Shown here: positions 35,709-44,482 of the stretch, in pieces
Numbering within the stretch: position 1 is the first letter of the stretch
Layout: the number at the start of each line of letters is the position of its first letter
Origin: Alphaproteobacteria bacterium
GTDB taxonomy: Bacteria; Pseudomonadota; Alphaproteobacteria; CACIAM-22H2
DNA length: 64,000 nucleotides
Assembly (NCBI GenBank): GCA_017308135.1
Contig: JAFKFM010000011.1
Span: forward strand, 1 to 64,000
Reading direction: 5' to 3'
Position numbers and translations under genes: made by a program
The notes under the pieces: model-generated
The model's database searches: none
What the model saw: the letters and a program-made list of their open reading frames with translations, nothing else
Told to the model about the DNA's origin: nothing

Positions 35709-36623
35709 GCTCTTATCTTTTCCAACTTGCAGGATCAATGCGCAGCGAATATATCGCTGGGATGGTTTTCTAGAATTTCCAAAAGTTGCTTGATTGAAAC
35801 TTTTCATTACCGGTTAGCCGCATATTGACTTCAGCGAGTTTCGCGGCACCGTAGGCGTCTGCTTGTCGAAGCATCGCGTCGGGACGCTCAAAAAGAACCG
35901 GAATACGGGGGCCGCTTCGCCGGAGGCGCGGACCTTCACAGCCGCGACGCCGAAACAGTTTTTATGCAGTCGCCGTTGGCGATCGACAGAACCGGGCTGA
36001 AGGCATAGCTTCATATGCTCGCTGATATCCGAATTTTTCGAGCGGCGCCATCTGGACAACGAGAACACACACGGCTCGAAAAGTCGATCGATGAACGCGC
36101 CGCTAACCAGCTAGCTATCGACTTTACCCATGCCGAGCGGATGGGAGTAATCGTCAACGTAGTGTGCGAAGCGCCAATTTACAAAAGGCCCGAAGATGGA
36201 ACGTCCTCTTGCAGCTTGATGGCCCAACGCCGCGCGGACACCCGAGCCGCACCGCGTTTCGACGAACATAAAGATTCGCTAGCTTGTTCCGCTGATCATC
36301 GGCAATTACTGAATACGGTAGTTGTTCAGGCCCTTGAAGGTAGGCAACGCCCTCGCCCGAGGGGACGAGGGTGACCCGCCAATCTTGTGGGTATCAAATC
36401 CGCTACACCCGGATCGGCCATCCTCGGCGGTCGCCTATTGCACCGGCGGCGATGCACTGAACGTGATAATCGCTTTTGTATTCGTATGGCTCGTCGCCAT
36501 CGTCGTTGGAATTACCCACGCGGATTTCGGCGTGTGGCTTAACTTGGCCGTACGCTGGGGCTGAGCCTATCTGCCGCTTATGCTCACGGTTCTCATTCTC
36601 GACGCCCGGCTTTCGCCGGTCGC
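35709..36623. other. Long stretch without a supported gene
   Basis: This 900-bp region contains only short frames with no recognisable product. One at 36322-36564 on the plus strand has a hydrophobic segment (NVIIAFVFVWLVAIVVGI) that could be a small membrane protein, but it lacks a convincing start. The sequence is probably degraded island DNA. Confidence 0.4.
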
Positions 36624-37997
36624 TCAGGGGCAATCGATCTCCTTTCGGCTCGCCCGGCGTGGCGTTCCGAATCGCGCTCGTGCTGTTTGATCGCAGGGCG
36701 ACGCGTCGCGCTCCGTCTCCCGCGGCAAATAGGCGATTTCAAGCGTACCGTCGCGACCGGGCAGGCTGGTCGACCGGGTTCGCCAAGCGACCGGCGGCAG
36801 GCCGTCAAGCGCGGCGAAGACGCGCTCCGAAGCCACTACAGTCGCATCCAACATTTTGCTCATCCCTTCGAGTCGCTCGGCCACGTTCACGGCGTCGCCG
36901 AATACGGTGAACTCGTCATGGCAGCCACCTGAAAGTACGCCGCCGAAAACTTCCCCGGCGTGGATACCGATCCCAAACCGAGGCGCCGGAAGTCCGGCGC
37001 GCGCGCGCTCCTCGTGCCATGCAGTCAGCATCGTCGCTGTCTCCACGGCACATGCGATCGCGCGCTGCCGGTCGTCCGGCGCCGGACGGGGAAAGCCGAA
37101 AACCGCCATTACGCCGTCGCCGATGAACTTATCGACCGTTCCGCCATGCGCGAAGATCGCGCTGGAAACGATGGTTCGATACTCCGATAGGAGCCCAGCG
37201 AGCTCCTCGGGCCGGGTGCTCTCGCTCAAGCGCGTGAAGCCGCGCAGATCGACGAACATAATCGCCGCATCGCGCAGTGTAAGCGCGGGCAACGCCGCCG
37301 CGTTCTGCAGCTCTGCGACGATAGCCGGCGAGAAGAACCGCGCCAGACGGCCCCGGCGGCGCTCGACTTCAATGGCGGTCCGCACTTGCGCGTTGTGATC
37401 GCGGGTCAAGAGGAAGCTGACGAACGCGGCGAAGCCGAACGCCGTCGCAAGCGCAGCCTCTTCGGCGAGCAAACGCCAGTCGTGGGATGTCGTCGAACCC
37501 ATCCGCAAGGACAGTGCCACGGTTGCTGCGAGAACGGCGAGCCAGCCGACCACCACGACTCCGGAAAAGATCAGTACCAGTTGCGGGCGTAGCCGCAGCG
37601 AGACCTGAGCAAGCAGAAGGAATCCGATTGCCAAAATCGGCGCGGTCAGTCGGTGGTTCAGCGGCTCGGTCGCGGAGAAAGCATGCGCGTGGAACAGCGA
37701 TAGTACCAGCGCCGCGTCGATCGCGGCGTACAGGTTTGGGAACCATGTCGGTACCCGGCGAAGCGCGACCGCCAGGATCCCGATGGCCGACGCTGCGCCG
37801 TAACCGAAAACGACGGCAGAGTTCAGCCATATCAAGTTCTCGACCGCTCCGAGGTTCAGCAACAGTATGAAAAACGCCGCCGATCGGAGCCAAGCGGAAC
37901 GCGCCTCGCGCCGTGCCCCCCAATCCGAGCCCGCCATCTTCGGATCGGGCTCTTTGCGGGCGATCCCTCGGATCCAGGCTCGGAAATCGGAACCCAC
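36624..37997 (-). CDS. Class III adenylate/guanylate cyclase with membrane domain
   Basis: This 457-residue protein has an N-terminal half of about five to six membrane segments and a C-terminal class III cyclase domain. Cyclase landmarks are IMFVDLRGFTRLSE with the first metal Asp, KFIGDGVMAVFGFP with the second, GIGIHAGEVFGG, and EFTVFGDAVNVAERLE for substrate and transition-state residues. It would make cAMP (or cGMP) from the nucleotide at the inner membrane. The last 40 residues are hydrophilic and basic. The start is uncertain within the first 20 residues. A Crp-family regulator gene lies about 4.5 kb downstream in the window, but no direct link is shown. Confidence 0.88.
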   Translation of the reverse strand: MGSDFRAWIRGIARKEPDPKMAGSDWGARREARSAWLRSAAFFILLLNLGAVENLIWLNSAVVFGYGAASAIGILAVALRRVPTWFPNLYAAIDAALVLSLFHAHAFSATEPLNHRLTAPILAIGFLLLAQVSLRLRPQLVLIFSGVVVVGWLAVLAATVALSLRMGSTTSHDWRLLAEEAALATAFGFAAFVSFLLTRDHNAQVRTAIEVERRRGRLARFFSPAIVAELQNAAALPALTLRDAAIMFVDLRGFTRLSESTRPEELAGLLSEYRTIVSSAIFAHGGTVDKFIGDGVMAVFGFPRPAPDDRQRAIACAVETATMLTAWHEERARAGLPAPRFGIGIHAGEVFGGVLSGGCHDEFTVFGDAVNVAERLEGMSKMLDATVVASERVFAALDGLPPVAWRTRSTSLPGRDGTLEIAYLPRETERDASPCDQTARARFGTPRRASRKEIDCP

Positions 37998-38002
37998 GCG
38001 CG

Positions 38003-38224
38003 CTAAAACCTGAACAAGCGGCCGACAGTGCCAATAAACTGGTCGCGTGCGCCACGTTCAGACACAAGAGGGGAATCGGCGACGTAGACCATGAAGCGGC
38101 TGAAATAGGCAAGCATGTTGAGACTAAAGCCGCGCCCCAACGCGCGCTGGAATGTCAAATTGATGTCTACATTCTTGACATCGGATCTCTCTGCATCGAC
38201 GGGAAGGTTGGCTACGTGGCTCAT
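38003..38224 (-). CDS. Small ORF resembling the C-terminus of an outer-membrane barrel protein
   Basis: This 73-residue frame ends in RDQFIGTVGRLFRF, with the terminal Phe and alternating pattern typical of the last beta-strand of outer-membrane proteins. The DINLTFQRALGRGFSLNMLAY part also looks like barrel strands. The N-terminus has no signal peptide, so this may be the remnant of a longer gene whose 5' part was lost. It lies between the cyclase gene and a secreted hypothetical protein on the same strand. Confidence 0.45.
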   Translation of the reverse strand: MSHVANLPVDAERSDVKNVDINLTFQRALGRGFSLNMLAYFSRFMVYVADSPLVSERGARDQFIGTVGRLFRF

Positions 38225-38260
38225 GGTGGAATCAATCCCTAACTTTTAAGAAATATGTAA

Positions 38261-38860
38261 TTAGGACGCCGAGCTGAGTTTGATGCCGATGCGACCGGGC
38301 ATCATCTCGATGGCGTGGAAACGATAGTCGACTGCGGCGTCGACGAAGAGCGCTTTGCGCGATCCGTCGTTCACAGCCCGAACCGTCACCTGTTCGATTT
38401 CCCTAGGGCTGCGCGCCAGCCCGACAAATCCGCCCGCTTTGATCACGCCGTCCAAGGTTCGAAAGCCGTGCAGCTTCAGGTCGTCGCTGAAAGAGCGCCC
38501 GCGCATGTATCGAACCGGCGGTTTGGCCGAAAACCAGCCAAACGGCGTTTGCGCGACCCCGACGAGCGCCAGAGCATCGATAAGGGGGACCGACATGTAG
38601 GATGCGCGGAACCAATCGGCGTAGCGGATCGCGGCCACGGACAATGGTTTCACGCTATAGTTTCGGGAGCCTGCGGACTTGGACGCGAGCATCGCGGCAT
38701 CGCCCAGCGTGATTTCCCAGCCCAACGCCGGTCCGGATATCTCTGCCTGCGGCATCGAATGGCCGGGGGAATGCGCGGGTGCTTGTTCGGGCGCGAAGAC
38801 GCTTAAAACGAAGTATAGAGTCGTCACGGCGAAGATAGAGCTAGAAAGGATTCGGAGCAT
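38261..38860 (-). CDS. Secreted hypothetical protein
   Basis: From the ATG at 38860 the 199-residue protein begins MLRILSSSIFAVTTLYFVLSVF, a signal peptide or N-terminal anchor. The mature part has no Cys pattern and no domain I recognise (WEITLGDAAMLASK, ADWFRASYMSVPLIDALALVGV, RTLDGVIKAGGFVGL). The frame extends to 38917 with an implausible N-terminus, so the internal Met was chosen. It lies in the same direction as the cyclase gene. Confidence 0.6.
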   Translation of the reverse strand: MLRILSSSIFAVTTLYFVLSVFAPEQAPAHSPGHSMPQAEISGPALGWEITLGDAAMLASKSAGSRNYSVKPLSVAAIRYADWFRASYMSVPLIDALALVGVAQTPFGWFSAKPPVRYMRGRSFSDDLKLHGFRTLDGVIKAGGFVGLARSPREIEQVTVRAVNDGSRKALFVDAAVDYRFHAIEMMPGRIGIKLSSAS

Positions 38861-39575
38861 AAGCTGACCGTGTCTAGGGAAGGGTGCTACTCTACGGCAC
38901 GCTGGTATTCCCATCATGTCGTCGCCGTAACAATTTACTTCAATTCATGAGAGATAAATGATTCAGGGAAAATAATATTATATTTAAAAATACTGCAACC
39001 TAACGGCAATTAGATGGAAATACTTGTAAAAATAGAATTCTCGTTGCGGACGAATTGCGTTGTGTACGCAATATATATAGTATTAAAATATTAAAAACTA
39101 TAAATTTTTGAATTTCTCATACCTTAAGTTCAAGGTTTGGAGAAAGGCGTGATTAGCCATCGTTCGGATTGGCGGAAAGTCGGGCCAGTTGATGATGTGG
39201 AGGAGAACACGCAATTCGGTCGATACACTGGCGGACATTTCTCGGCCCAATGTTGGGGCCTGGGTGACTCCGGTCACGTCGGCACCTGAGCGTTTGCACC
39301 CGAGGGCGGAAACGGTCCAGCGCGTATTGATTGAGGATCGGCGAGATCTGCTGCGATTCATCGTCCGAAGGATTCCGGACTCGATTGACGCCGAGGTGAT
39401 CCTACAGTGGTTCACGGTTTGCGCGATGGAGATATCGGTAGATTTGCGCGAGGTCGCTTCGGTCCAACTCTGGCGCGCCCGTGTGCTGACATAGGCTATT
39501 GCCAATCACGGCGGGGGTATCGTCCGAAAGCGGCGCCACGGAATCGCCCTTGAAGCTGAGGAGACCGGCTGGGCG
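38861..39575. other. AT-rich stretch without a supported gene
   Basis: About 700 bp, distinctly AT-rich between 38930 and 39115, then mixed. Short frames on both strands (for example 39189-39494) have no recognised product. It ends where similarity to the intact multicopper-oxidase gene begins, and probably marks an old rearrangement junction. Confidence 0.45.
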
Positions 39576-40366
39576 GTGTTGACGCACGACGAAGATATCG
39601 ATACCGCGCAAATGTCGGCAGGAATGATGGGCTTCTTCTTCGTTGGTTCTCACGATACGCGTCTGCATGCCGTCGATCGGGACTTCGTCTTTTTGCTCAA
39701 CGCGTTCGATATCGAGCCCTGCAGCAAAAGACCGAAGAACTCGACGATGCTCGACTTCAACCTGTGAGGCCGGAACAGTCGCGTATTCTTGGTGATCGAT
39801 CCGCTGGTCGTTCGCAACGGCGACCGCGCGGGAATCCCGACCGGCGGCCTAAAGATGACTAACCAAACGATCCATCTCCACGGCTTCGACTTCGTCGTGA
39901 CCGGACCGGACGGTTGCCAAGGGCTCCCGACGGCACGTTGGCCCGAGGTGGGCGCCGATATTCCCGTTGCTGCCATGCGGGCGATCAAGTTAACCGTGAG
40001 CGAGCCTAGCGATTGGGCGATCCATTGCCACAAGTCGCACCATACGACGAACTTCATGGGTCACTACGTTCCGACGATGATCGGCGTCGATCATCGCGAT
40101 ATGGTCCACAAGATCACGAACGTGACGCCCGACTACATGGTCATTGGTGAGCGCGGCATGGCCGATATGCAGGAGAAGGAAATGCTCATCTCGAGAAGCG
40201 CGCTCCTCATGGTGGCCGGCCGAGACAATCGTTCGGGCCGCTCGAGATGGTCGGGATGATGTTCTCGGTTGTGAGGGTCCGTGAGGGACTCGTGCGCAAC
40301 GAATACAAGTATCCGAGTGGGTACAAGCATCCGCCCAGCACCGTCGCCTATGAATGGAAGAGCTGA
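39576..40366 (+). pseudogene. 5'-truncated, frameshifted multicopper oxidase
   Basis: The sequence is a decayed relative of the intact oxidase at 58135-59418. It starts at the equivalent of MSMGMMGFFVV, so the first two copper-binding segments (HWHG, HPHAD) are missing. A TGA replaces a Trp codon near 39765 (DFNL then stop, intact gene DFNLWTW). It continues with TIHLHGFDFVVTGPDG and DWAIHCHKSHHTTNFMG, frameshifts near 40245, and ends VAYEWKS at 40366, as the intact gene ends VAYEWRG. It is followed by decayed or divergent copies of the same two genes that follow the intact oxidase. Confidence 0.85.
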
Positions 40367-40396
40367 TTCCTCCCGCTTGTTTCGAGGGAGATTGGC

Positions 40397-40865
40397 ATGA
40401 AACACATTCTAAGTGGGATTTTTGCGTTTTCCGTCGGCGCTTTGGCATCCATCGCCCTTGCCGCGCGGAGCCATGGCGGGAGAATTTCGCATTCGGCCAT
40501 CGGCTAGGCGGGGCGATCCGACCAAGGTCTCGCGGACGCTTGAAGTCGTGATGAATGACCAGATGCGCTTCCTCCCCGACTGGATGACAGTGAAGCCGGG
40601 CGAGACGATCCGCTTCGTCGTCAAAAATGTCGGCGAACACGAAGACGAGATAATGCTCCTGACGAAAAAAGCAATGGACCACGCGAAGGTCACGCCGCAG
40701 CACCCTGGCATGGAGGATGACGCCGATAGCGCCGTTACCGTCCCGCCCAGCAAGACCGGCGAATTGGTCTGGCAGTTCATCCGGGTGGGAAACTTCATGA
40801 TCAGTAGACTGATGCCCGGGCATGTAGAGGTCCGGATGCTCGGCTCTATCTCCGTTCGCCGCTGA
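40397..40865 (+). pseudogene. Frameshifted cupredoxin paralogue
   Basis: An ATG at 40397 starts a signal peptide (MKHILSGIFAFSVGALASIALA) that runs into a stop. The mature domain continues in another frame (GDPTKVSRTLEVVMNDQMRFLPD) to 40865. It aligns with the intact cupredoxin at 59463-59960. The type 1 copper ligands are partly lost: the His of VPHEMML is replaced (HEDEIML) and the Cys of GCLKPGH is Arg (SRLMPGH), while the final His and Met remain. The copy would not bind copper normally. Confidence 0.8.
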
Positions 40866-40898
40866 CGTAGCCTATCCAATACATACGAAGAAGAATCC

Positions 40899-41198
40899 AT
40901 GCGCCGAGTTCTTGGTGGTATGGCGGCAATCCTCGTGTTTAGCGCCGGACTGTCCGGTCTAGCACTTGCGCAGAAGATCGATCGGGTGGAGGGCGAAGTC
41001 TGGCAGACCAGCGAAGCGGAGGGCAAAGTTACGCTGCGCCACGGTCCGTTGCCGAATCTGGACATGCCGACTATGACAATGGTACTCGCGTCAATGAAAC
41101 CGACAATGCGTAAGGGTATCAAGGTCGGCGAGATGGTGAATCACGTCACCTCGAGCACCAAAGTCGTCTTCTACGTCCTCGAGATAACGAAGCCATAG
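40899..41198 (+). CDS. CusF-like periplasmic copper-binding protein, copy 1
   Basis: This 99-residue protein has a signal peptide (MRRVLGGMAAILVFSAGLSGLALA) and a CusF-type OB-fold domain: GEVWQTSEAEGKVTLRHGPL, then DMPTMTM. By alignment to E. coli CusF the ligands H36, M47 and M49 are kept, and the cation-pi Trp44 is Met. It would bind Cu(I)/Ag(I) in the periplasm. It appears intact although the two genes upstream are broken. It is a paralogue of 59989-60309. Confidence 0.85.
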   Translation: MRRVLGGMAAILVFSAGLSGLALAQKIDRVEGEVWQTSEAEGKVTLRHGPLPNLDMPTMTMVLASMKPTMRKGIKVGEMVNHVTSSTKVVFYVLEITKP

Positions 41199-41219
41199 GA
41201 GGCTTCGATGATTGGGCCA

Positions 41220-41383
41220 GTGCAAAAAAATCCGACGATGAAGTCGCGGTTCTCGTGGATGGGATGGTTGAGCTTCTGGCCCATTTCGATCAACTTATCA
41301 CGAAGGACACGCCATTCATGTTCCACTGTCATGTCCTCGAACACGATGGCTCAGGCATGATGGGGCACTTCAAATCTGCATAG
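41220..41383 (+). pseudogene. C-terminal fragment of a CueO/CopA-type multicopper oxidase
   Basis: One frame reads VAVLVDGMVELLAHFDQ and then the type 1/3 copper motif FMFHCHVLEHDGSGMMGHF before a TAG at 41381-41383. This is the last part of a different multicopper-oxidase type from the neighbouring pseudogene (HCHxLEH rather than HCHKSHH). Nothing upstream supplies the rest of the protein. Confidence 0.75.
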
Positions 41384-41386
41384 GCC

Positions 41387-42142
41387 ATGCCGATGGATCG
41401 AGATGATATCGAGCGGTTTCGGAATGATGGATATGTCGTTGTTCGGTCGCTTTGTCCGATTTTTGAAGTCCAAGCGATTAGGCAAGCTGCGTTCCAAGAG
41501 CACAATCTGAGAGCGCCGCCGATGGAGCTCGAAGCGGATCTCGGATATCCAGGCGCGCCGTCGTCTATTGCCGCTCCAGGCGGGATCACGATTCGACGCT
41601 TATTGAACGCGGTCGATCGCAGTCCGATTTTCTCCGCATGGATGTGCGGCCCGAAAATGGCGGCGCATATCGAGCCATTGATTGGCGAGCCGGTAGCGAT
41701 GTCGCGCGTACACCACAATTGTATAATGACCAAGCATCCGCAGCATGGAAGTCGGACTGACTGGCATCGGGACAGTCGATATTGGTCGTTTGCGCAACCG
41801 GCCCTCGTATCCGCTTGGCTCGCCCTCGGCACGGAAACCCCCGAAAACGGCTCCTTGCGGATCGTACCCGGTTCGCACCTTCTCGAAATCGCTGAAGACC
41901 GATTCGACGCCAAGAAGTTCTTGCGCTTGGAACACCCCGAAAACCGACAGCTTCTCGATCGCGCGGTCCGCATCAGTCTCGACCCAGGCGACGTCCTGTT
42001 TTTTCACTGCGAGGCATTGCATGCAGCGGGTCGAAACACCAGCGACGCGATCAAGTGGTCGCTGGTCTCGACGTATCACGGATTGTCGAACTTACCGATT
42101 CCCGGCACGCGATCCTCCCAGGCCCCGAGCATCTCTCTATAG
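41387..42142 (+). CDS. Phytanoyl-CoA dioxygenase (PhyH) family protein
   Basis: This 251-residue Fe(II)/2-oxoglutarate oxygenase has its iron triad recognisable in DWHRDSRYW (His-x-Asp) and a distal His in ALHAAGRNTS. The N-terminal helix IERFRNDGYVVVRSL and the double-stranded beta-helix segments SAWLALGTETPENGSLRIVPGSH and LDPGDVLFFHCE are typical. The substrate is unknown; the family hydroxylates lipids, alkaloids and amino-acid derivatives. It sits among copper-gene remnants with no clear functional partner, starting 4 bp after the oxidase fragment. Confidence 0.88.
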   Translation: MPMDRDDIERFRNDGYVVVRSLCPIFEVQAIRQAAFQEHNLRAPPMELEADLGYPGAPSSIAAPGGITIRRLLNAVDRSPIFSAWMCGPKMAAHIEPLIGEPVAMSRVHHNCIMTKHPQHGSRTDWHRDSRYWSFAQPALVSAWLALGTETPENGSLRIVPGSHLLEIAEDRFDAKKFLRLEHPENRQLLDRAVRISLDPGDVLFFHCEALHAAGRNTSDAIKWSLVSTYHGLSNLPIPGTRSSQAPSISL

Positions 42143-42528
42143 GATTTCGACGTCCGACGTCAGAATGATCGGGACGGATTGACGCCGCTTCAAATCGAGG
42201 CTTCGGTGCCTTTGAGATTGCGGTTTATGCGGTATTCAATGAACTTTCGCTTGATCGACCGCGGTTTAGCTTGTCCCGACATCCGATAGCGATCTTGGCA
42301 AACAATGATCGCCATCATCTCAGAGCAATGACGAACGGACTCTAGTTCCAAACGGATGAGTTCATGGGCTCAGGCCAAGGGGAGCCAGCTTGCGCTGTTC
42401 GGCGTCTACGCTCATAGAACTAAGTGATCGGCTTACGTTGGGGAATGCATACGGGCTACCGCCTCGTCATCGGTGTCAATGAGCGTGGAAAAGTTTTTAC
42501 GCAAACTAGTCGCTCTGTTCCAGGAGCG
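42143..42528. other. Intergenic stretch, nothing recognised
   Basis: About 390 bp between the convergent PhyH and Crp-family genes. No recognisable gene, repeat or terminator was found. Confidence 0.4.
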
Positions 42529-43065
42529 TTAATGCTCCCGCCGCTTGGCAATCTCTCGATAGAGCGCTTCCGCACTCGTTCCGATTTCGGCTGCGACCGT
42601 CTTCCAATCACCTTTGGCCGGCTGCCCGCCGTCATTTGCCGCAATCCAGGCGTCGAGGCGCTCGGCAACCGTCTTTAGCGAAAGAATTTCGGCGCGTAGA
42701 CGCGCCGCTTGAACTTCATGCGCCAGATAGGCGGCCCACTCCGTTGCGAATCCTGGGCGATCGTTGAGGGCGCTACGCATGTCAGCTTTGTCGATAGACT
42801 GCGTTCGGGTCGGTCTGACCGCGACGGCGTCGCAGTGGTAGTGCTCGGAGAATAGAGAAGCCTCCGCGAGTACCGACCCGGCTCGCGCGCGCTGAAGCAC
42901 AAGCCGTCCCCCATTGGCCTGAAGGCGGATGAGATGCGCCTCCCCTTCCACGATCTGATGGAGCGTGCGCACGGAATCACTCTGCCGAAATAAGTAGTTG
43001 CCAGCCGCGAACGCGTGCGCACGTGACGGCAGGAAGCTCAGAAGTTCGATAAGTGCACCAGACAT
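42529..43065 (-). CDS. Crp/Fnr-family regulator
   Basis: From the ATG at 43065 the protein has 178 residues; ATG 43077 would add four. A cyclic-nucleotide-binding-like beta-roll is seen (AAGNYLFRQSDSVRTLHQIVEGEAHL, RAGSVLAEASLF), then the dimer helix AERLDAWIA, and a short HTH near the end (DWKTVAAEIGTSAEALYREIAKR). No Cys cluster of the FNR type is present. It is shorter than typical Crp (about 210 residues). Both candidate start codons lie inside a perfect palindrome resembling an FNR/Crp-type site, suggesting autoregulation and control of the divergent gene. Confidence 0.82.
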   Translation of the reverse strand: MSGALIELLSFLPSRAHAFAAGNYLFRQSDSVRTLHQIVEGEAHLIRLQANGGRLVLQRARAGSVLAEASLFSEHYHCDAVAVRPTRTQSIDKADMRSALNDRPGFATEWAAYLAHEVQAARLRAEILSLKTVAERLDAWIAANDGGQPAKGDWKTVAAEIGTSAEALYREIAKRREH

Positions 43066-43080
43066 GATCACTATCATGTC
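43061..43080. promoter_or_regulatory. FNR/Crp-type palindrome over the regulator's start
   Basis: GACATGAT-CACT-ATCATGTC is a perfect 8-bp inverted repeat with a four-base centre. The inner TGAT-N4-ATCA matches the core of the FNR/FixK/DNR box (TTGAT-N4-ATCAA). It covers both candidate start codons of the Crp-family gene and lies about 60 bp before the divergent Met/His-rich gene. Confidence 0.6.
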
Positions 43081-43137
43081 GTGCCCCGCGTCGATCTGGC
43101 AAGAGTCTGTCCTATGTATCCGAATGGAGTTTCTAAA

Positions 43138-43803
43138 ATGAGAAAGCTCGTAATCGCCGCCATTATGTTGGCAGTGCCTCTCGCGGTATTCGCTCTTTAT
43201 GCCGCCCGCGCACATATGCCGAGCATGATGACGGCCCAGATGGAAGCTGGCGCGCGCAACAATATTCCGCATCCATTGGCGCAGAACATGCGCAGCGGCA
43301 TGCGGCACGAAATGCAAGATCATTCGCGGCACGGTTTCTCCTCCACTCAAGCGCCAGCGATGCCAGGACAGAATGCCTTCGGCGCCATCCAAGAGATCGT
43401 GGGACTACTTGAGGCAGACCCTGAGACGGATTGGTCAAAGGTCGATCTGGAGGCGTTGCGCCAACACCTGATCGATATGAACGACGTGATACTGAAGGCG
43501 GTCGCAACGGAATCGCCGGTCAAAGGCGGGATTGAGGCGACGATTACCGGGACCGGCCGTACGGTTGGCGCTATCCAACGAATGGTGCCCGCCCATGCGA
43601 ACGAACTAAACAAGATGAATGGTTGGTCCGCGAACGCCGAAGCGCTGCCTGACGGAGTACGCCTCACCGTGACCGCTGCCAATCCCGCGCAGGCGACCCG
43701 AATTCGGGGGCTCGGCTTTATTGGTTTGATGGTCAGTGGCGCGCATCACCAGCCGCACCATTTGGCGATGGCGAAGGGCGAATTTGTACATGCCCACAAC
43801 TAA
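43138..43803 (+). CDS. Met/His-rich periplasmic protein
   Basis: The ATG at 43138 has GGAG at suitable spacing and gives 221 residues starting with a signal peptide or anchor (MRKLVIAAIMLAVPLAVFALYA). The next segment is rich in Met and His (HMPSMMTAQMEAG, HPLAQNMRSGMRHEMQDHSRHG), and more His near the C-terminus (GAHHQPHHLAMAKGEFVHAHN) suggests copper or other metal binding in the periplasm. The central domain is not one I can name. It is divergent from the Crp-family gene, with an FNR-like palindrome between them. Confidence 0.75.
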   Translation: MRKLVIAAIMLAVPLAVFALYAARAHMPSMMTAQMEAGARNNIPHPLAQNMRSGMRHEMQDHSRHGFSSTQAPAMPGQNAFGAIQEIVGLLEADPETDWSKVDLEALRQHLIDMNDVILKAVATESPVKGGIEATITGTGRTVGAIQRMVPAHANELNKMNGWSANAEALPDGVRLTVTAANPAQATRIRGLGFIGLMVSGAHHQPHHLAMAKGEFVHAHN

Positions 43804-44216
43804 ACTGGCCTCAGGACCTAGATCAGTCTGATCTTGCCGGTTCAACCGCATCTAAAGCGAGGTGAGCATTTTGGGCTGATGAGGTGGTTAGCCCAAGCTG
43901 CCGGAACTGGCGTGCTCAATAGAATTTGAATCCATTGAAGGAGGCGTGAAACTCCTGCGGTCTCGGTACAGGATCAGAGGCTTGCGTTCAGTTAATATTG
44001 GGCGTTTTTGAACGCCATGCTTTCCATTGTAATCGTTATCTCTGTGTGCGCCAAAGTCGTCGCAGCTTAGACGACCGGAAATGGTCTAAAACATAGTCCT
44101 CTCCCAGCTCTAGCATGAAACAATCCGTTACATCGTGAAATCATCCTGATACGTGAGCTGCCTAAGGTCGAACTATGGGCACCCGTGTTCTGCGGGTGTG
44201 TGCAGAGGAGGGGAAC
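43804..44216. other. Intergenic stretch upstream of the small membrane-protein gene
   Basis: Just before the small gene, a hairpin CACCCG-TGTTCTG-CGGGTG (44180-44198) precedes its AGGAGG. No gene or CueR-type box was recognised in this 413-bp stretch. Confidence 0.4.
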
Positions 44217-44336
44217 ATGATGGAACATGAAATGATGATGCCGGGGGGCATGATCGTCATGGGCGTCTTCGGCGTCCTCGTCGCCATCAATTTGGTGCTT
44301 GGGGCAGCCGCGCTCTGGAAATACCTAAGGTCGTAA
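44217..44336 (+). CDS. Very small Met-rich membrane protein
   Basis: This 39-residue reading frame has a strong ribosome-binding site (AGAGGAGG) 7-8 bases before ATG 44217. The N-terminus is MMEHEMMMPGGM, then one hydrophobic segment (MGVFGVLVAINLVLGAAALW) and a basic end (KYLRS). The Met/His-rich head and single membrane span recall small proteins encoded beside copper ATPases, and it lies just upstream of the CueR-type promoters. Its length makes it easy to miss. Function unknown. Confidence 0.6.
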   Translation: MMEHEMMMPGGMIVMGVFGVLVAINLVLGAAALWKYLRS

Positions 44337-44426
44337 GCGCGATCAGGCTCGGCAAGAAGCCAACCTTGCCTTATGGGAAGGCGTTGTCGGTCGAGCAGTC
44401 ATGACGCTGAGGCATGGGACGGAAGC

Positions 44427-44457
44427 TTGACCTTCCAACGATGGGAAGACCGAGCGT
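44427..44457 (+). promoter_or_regulatory. MerR/CueR-type promoter 1
   Basis: TTGACC (-35, 44427-44432) runs into the dyad CCTTCC-AACGAT-GGGAAG. A weak -10 (GAGCGT) follows after a 19-bp spacer, the elongated spacing of MerR-family promoters. It precedes the DUF4396 gene. The dyad matches the CueR box CCTTCC-N6-GGAAGG at 11 of 12 positions. Confidence 0.65.
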
Positions 44458-44482
44458 GGCGGCACGATTGAACCGCCGCTCG

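Noticed and set aside
36322..36564. An 80-residue frame with a hydrophobic segment
   Set aside because: It lacks a ribosome-binding site and a convincing start, and no family resemblance was seen. It is mentioned only within the intergenic note.
39098..39668. Several overlapping short frames on both strands upstream of the oxidase pseudogene
   Set aside because: Neither strand gives a recognisable domain and the region looks like degraded DNA.
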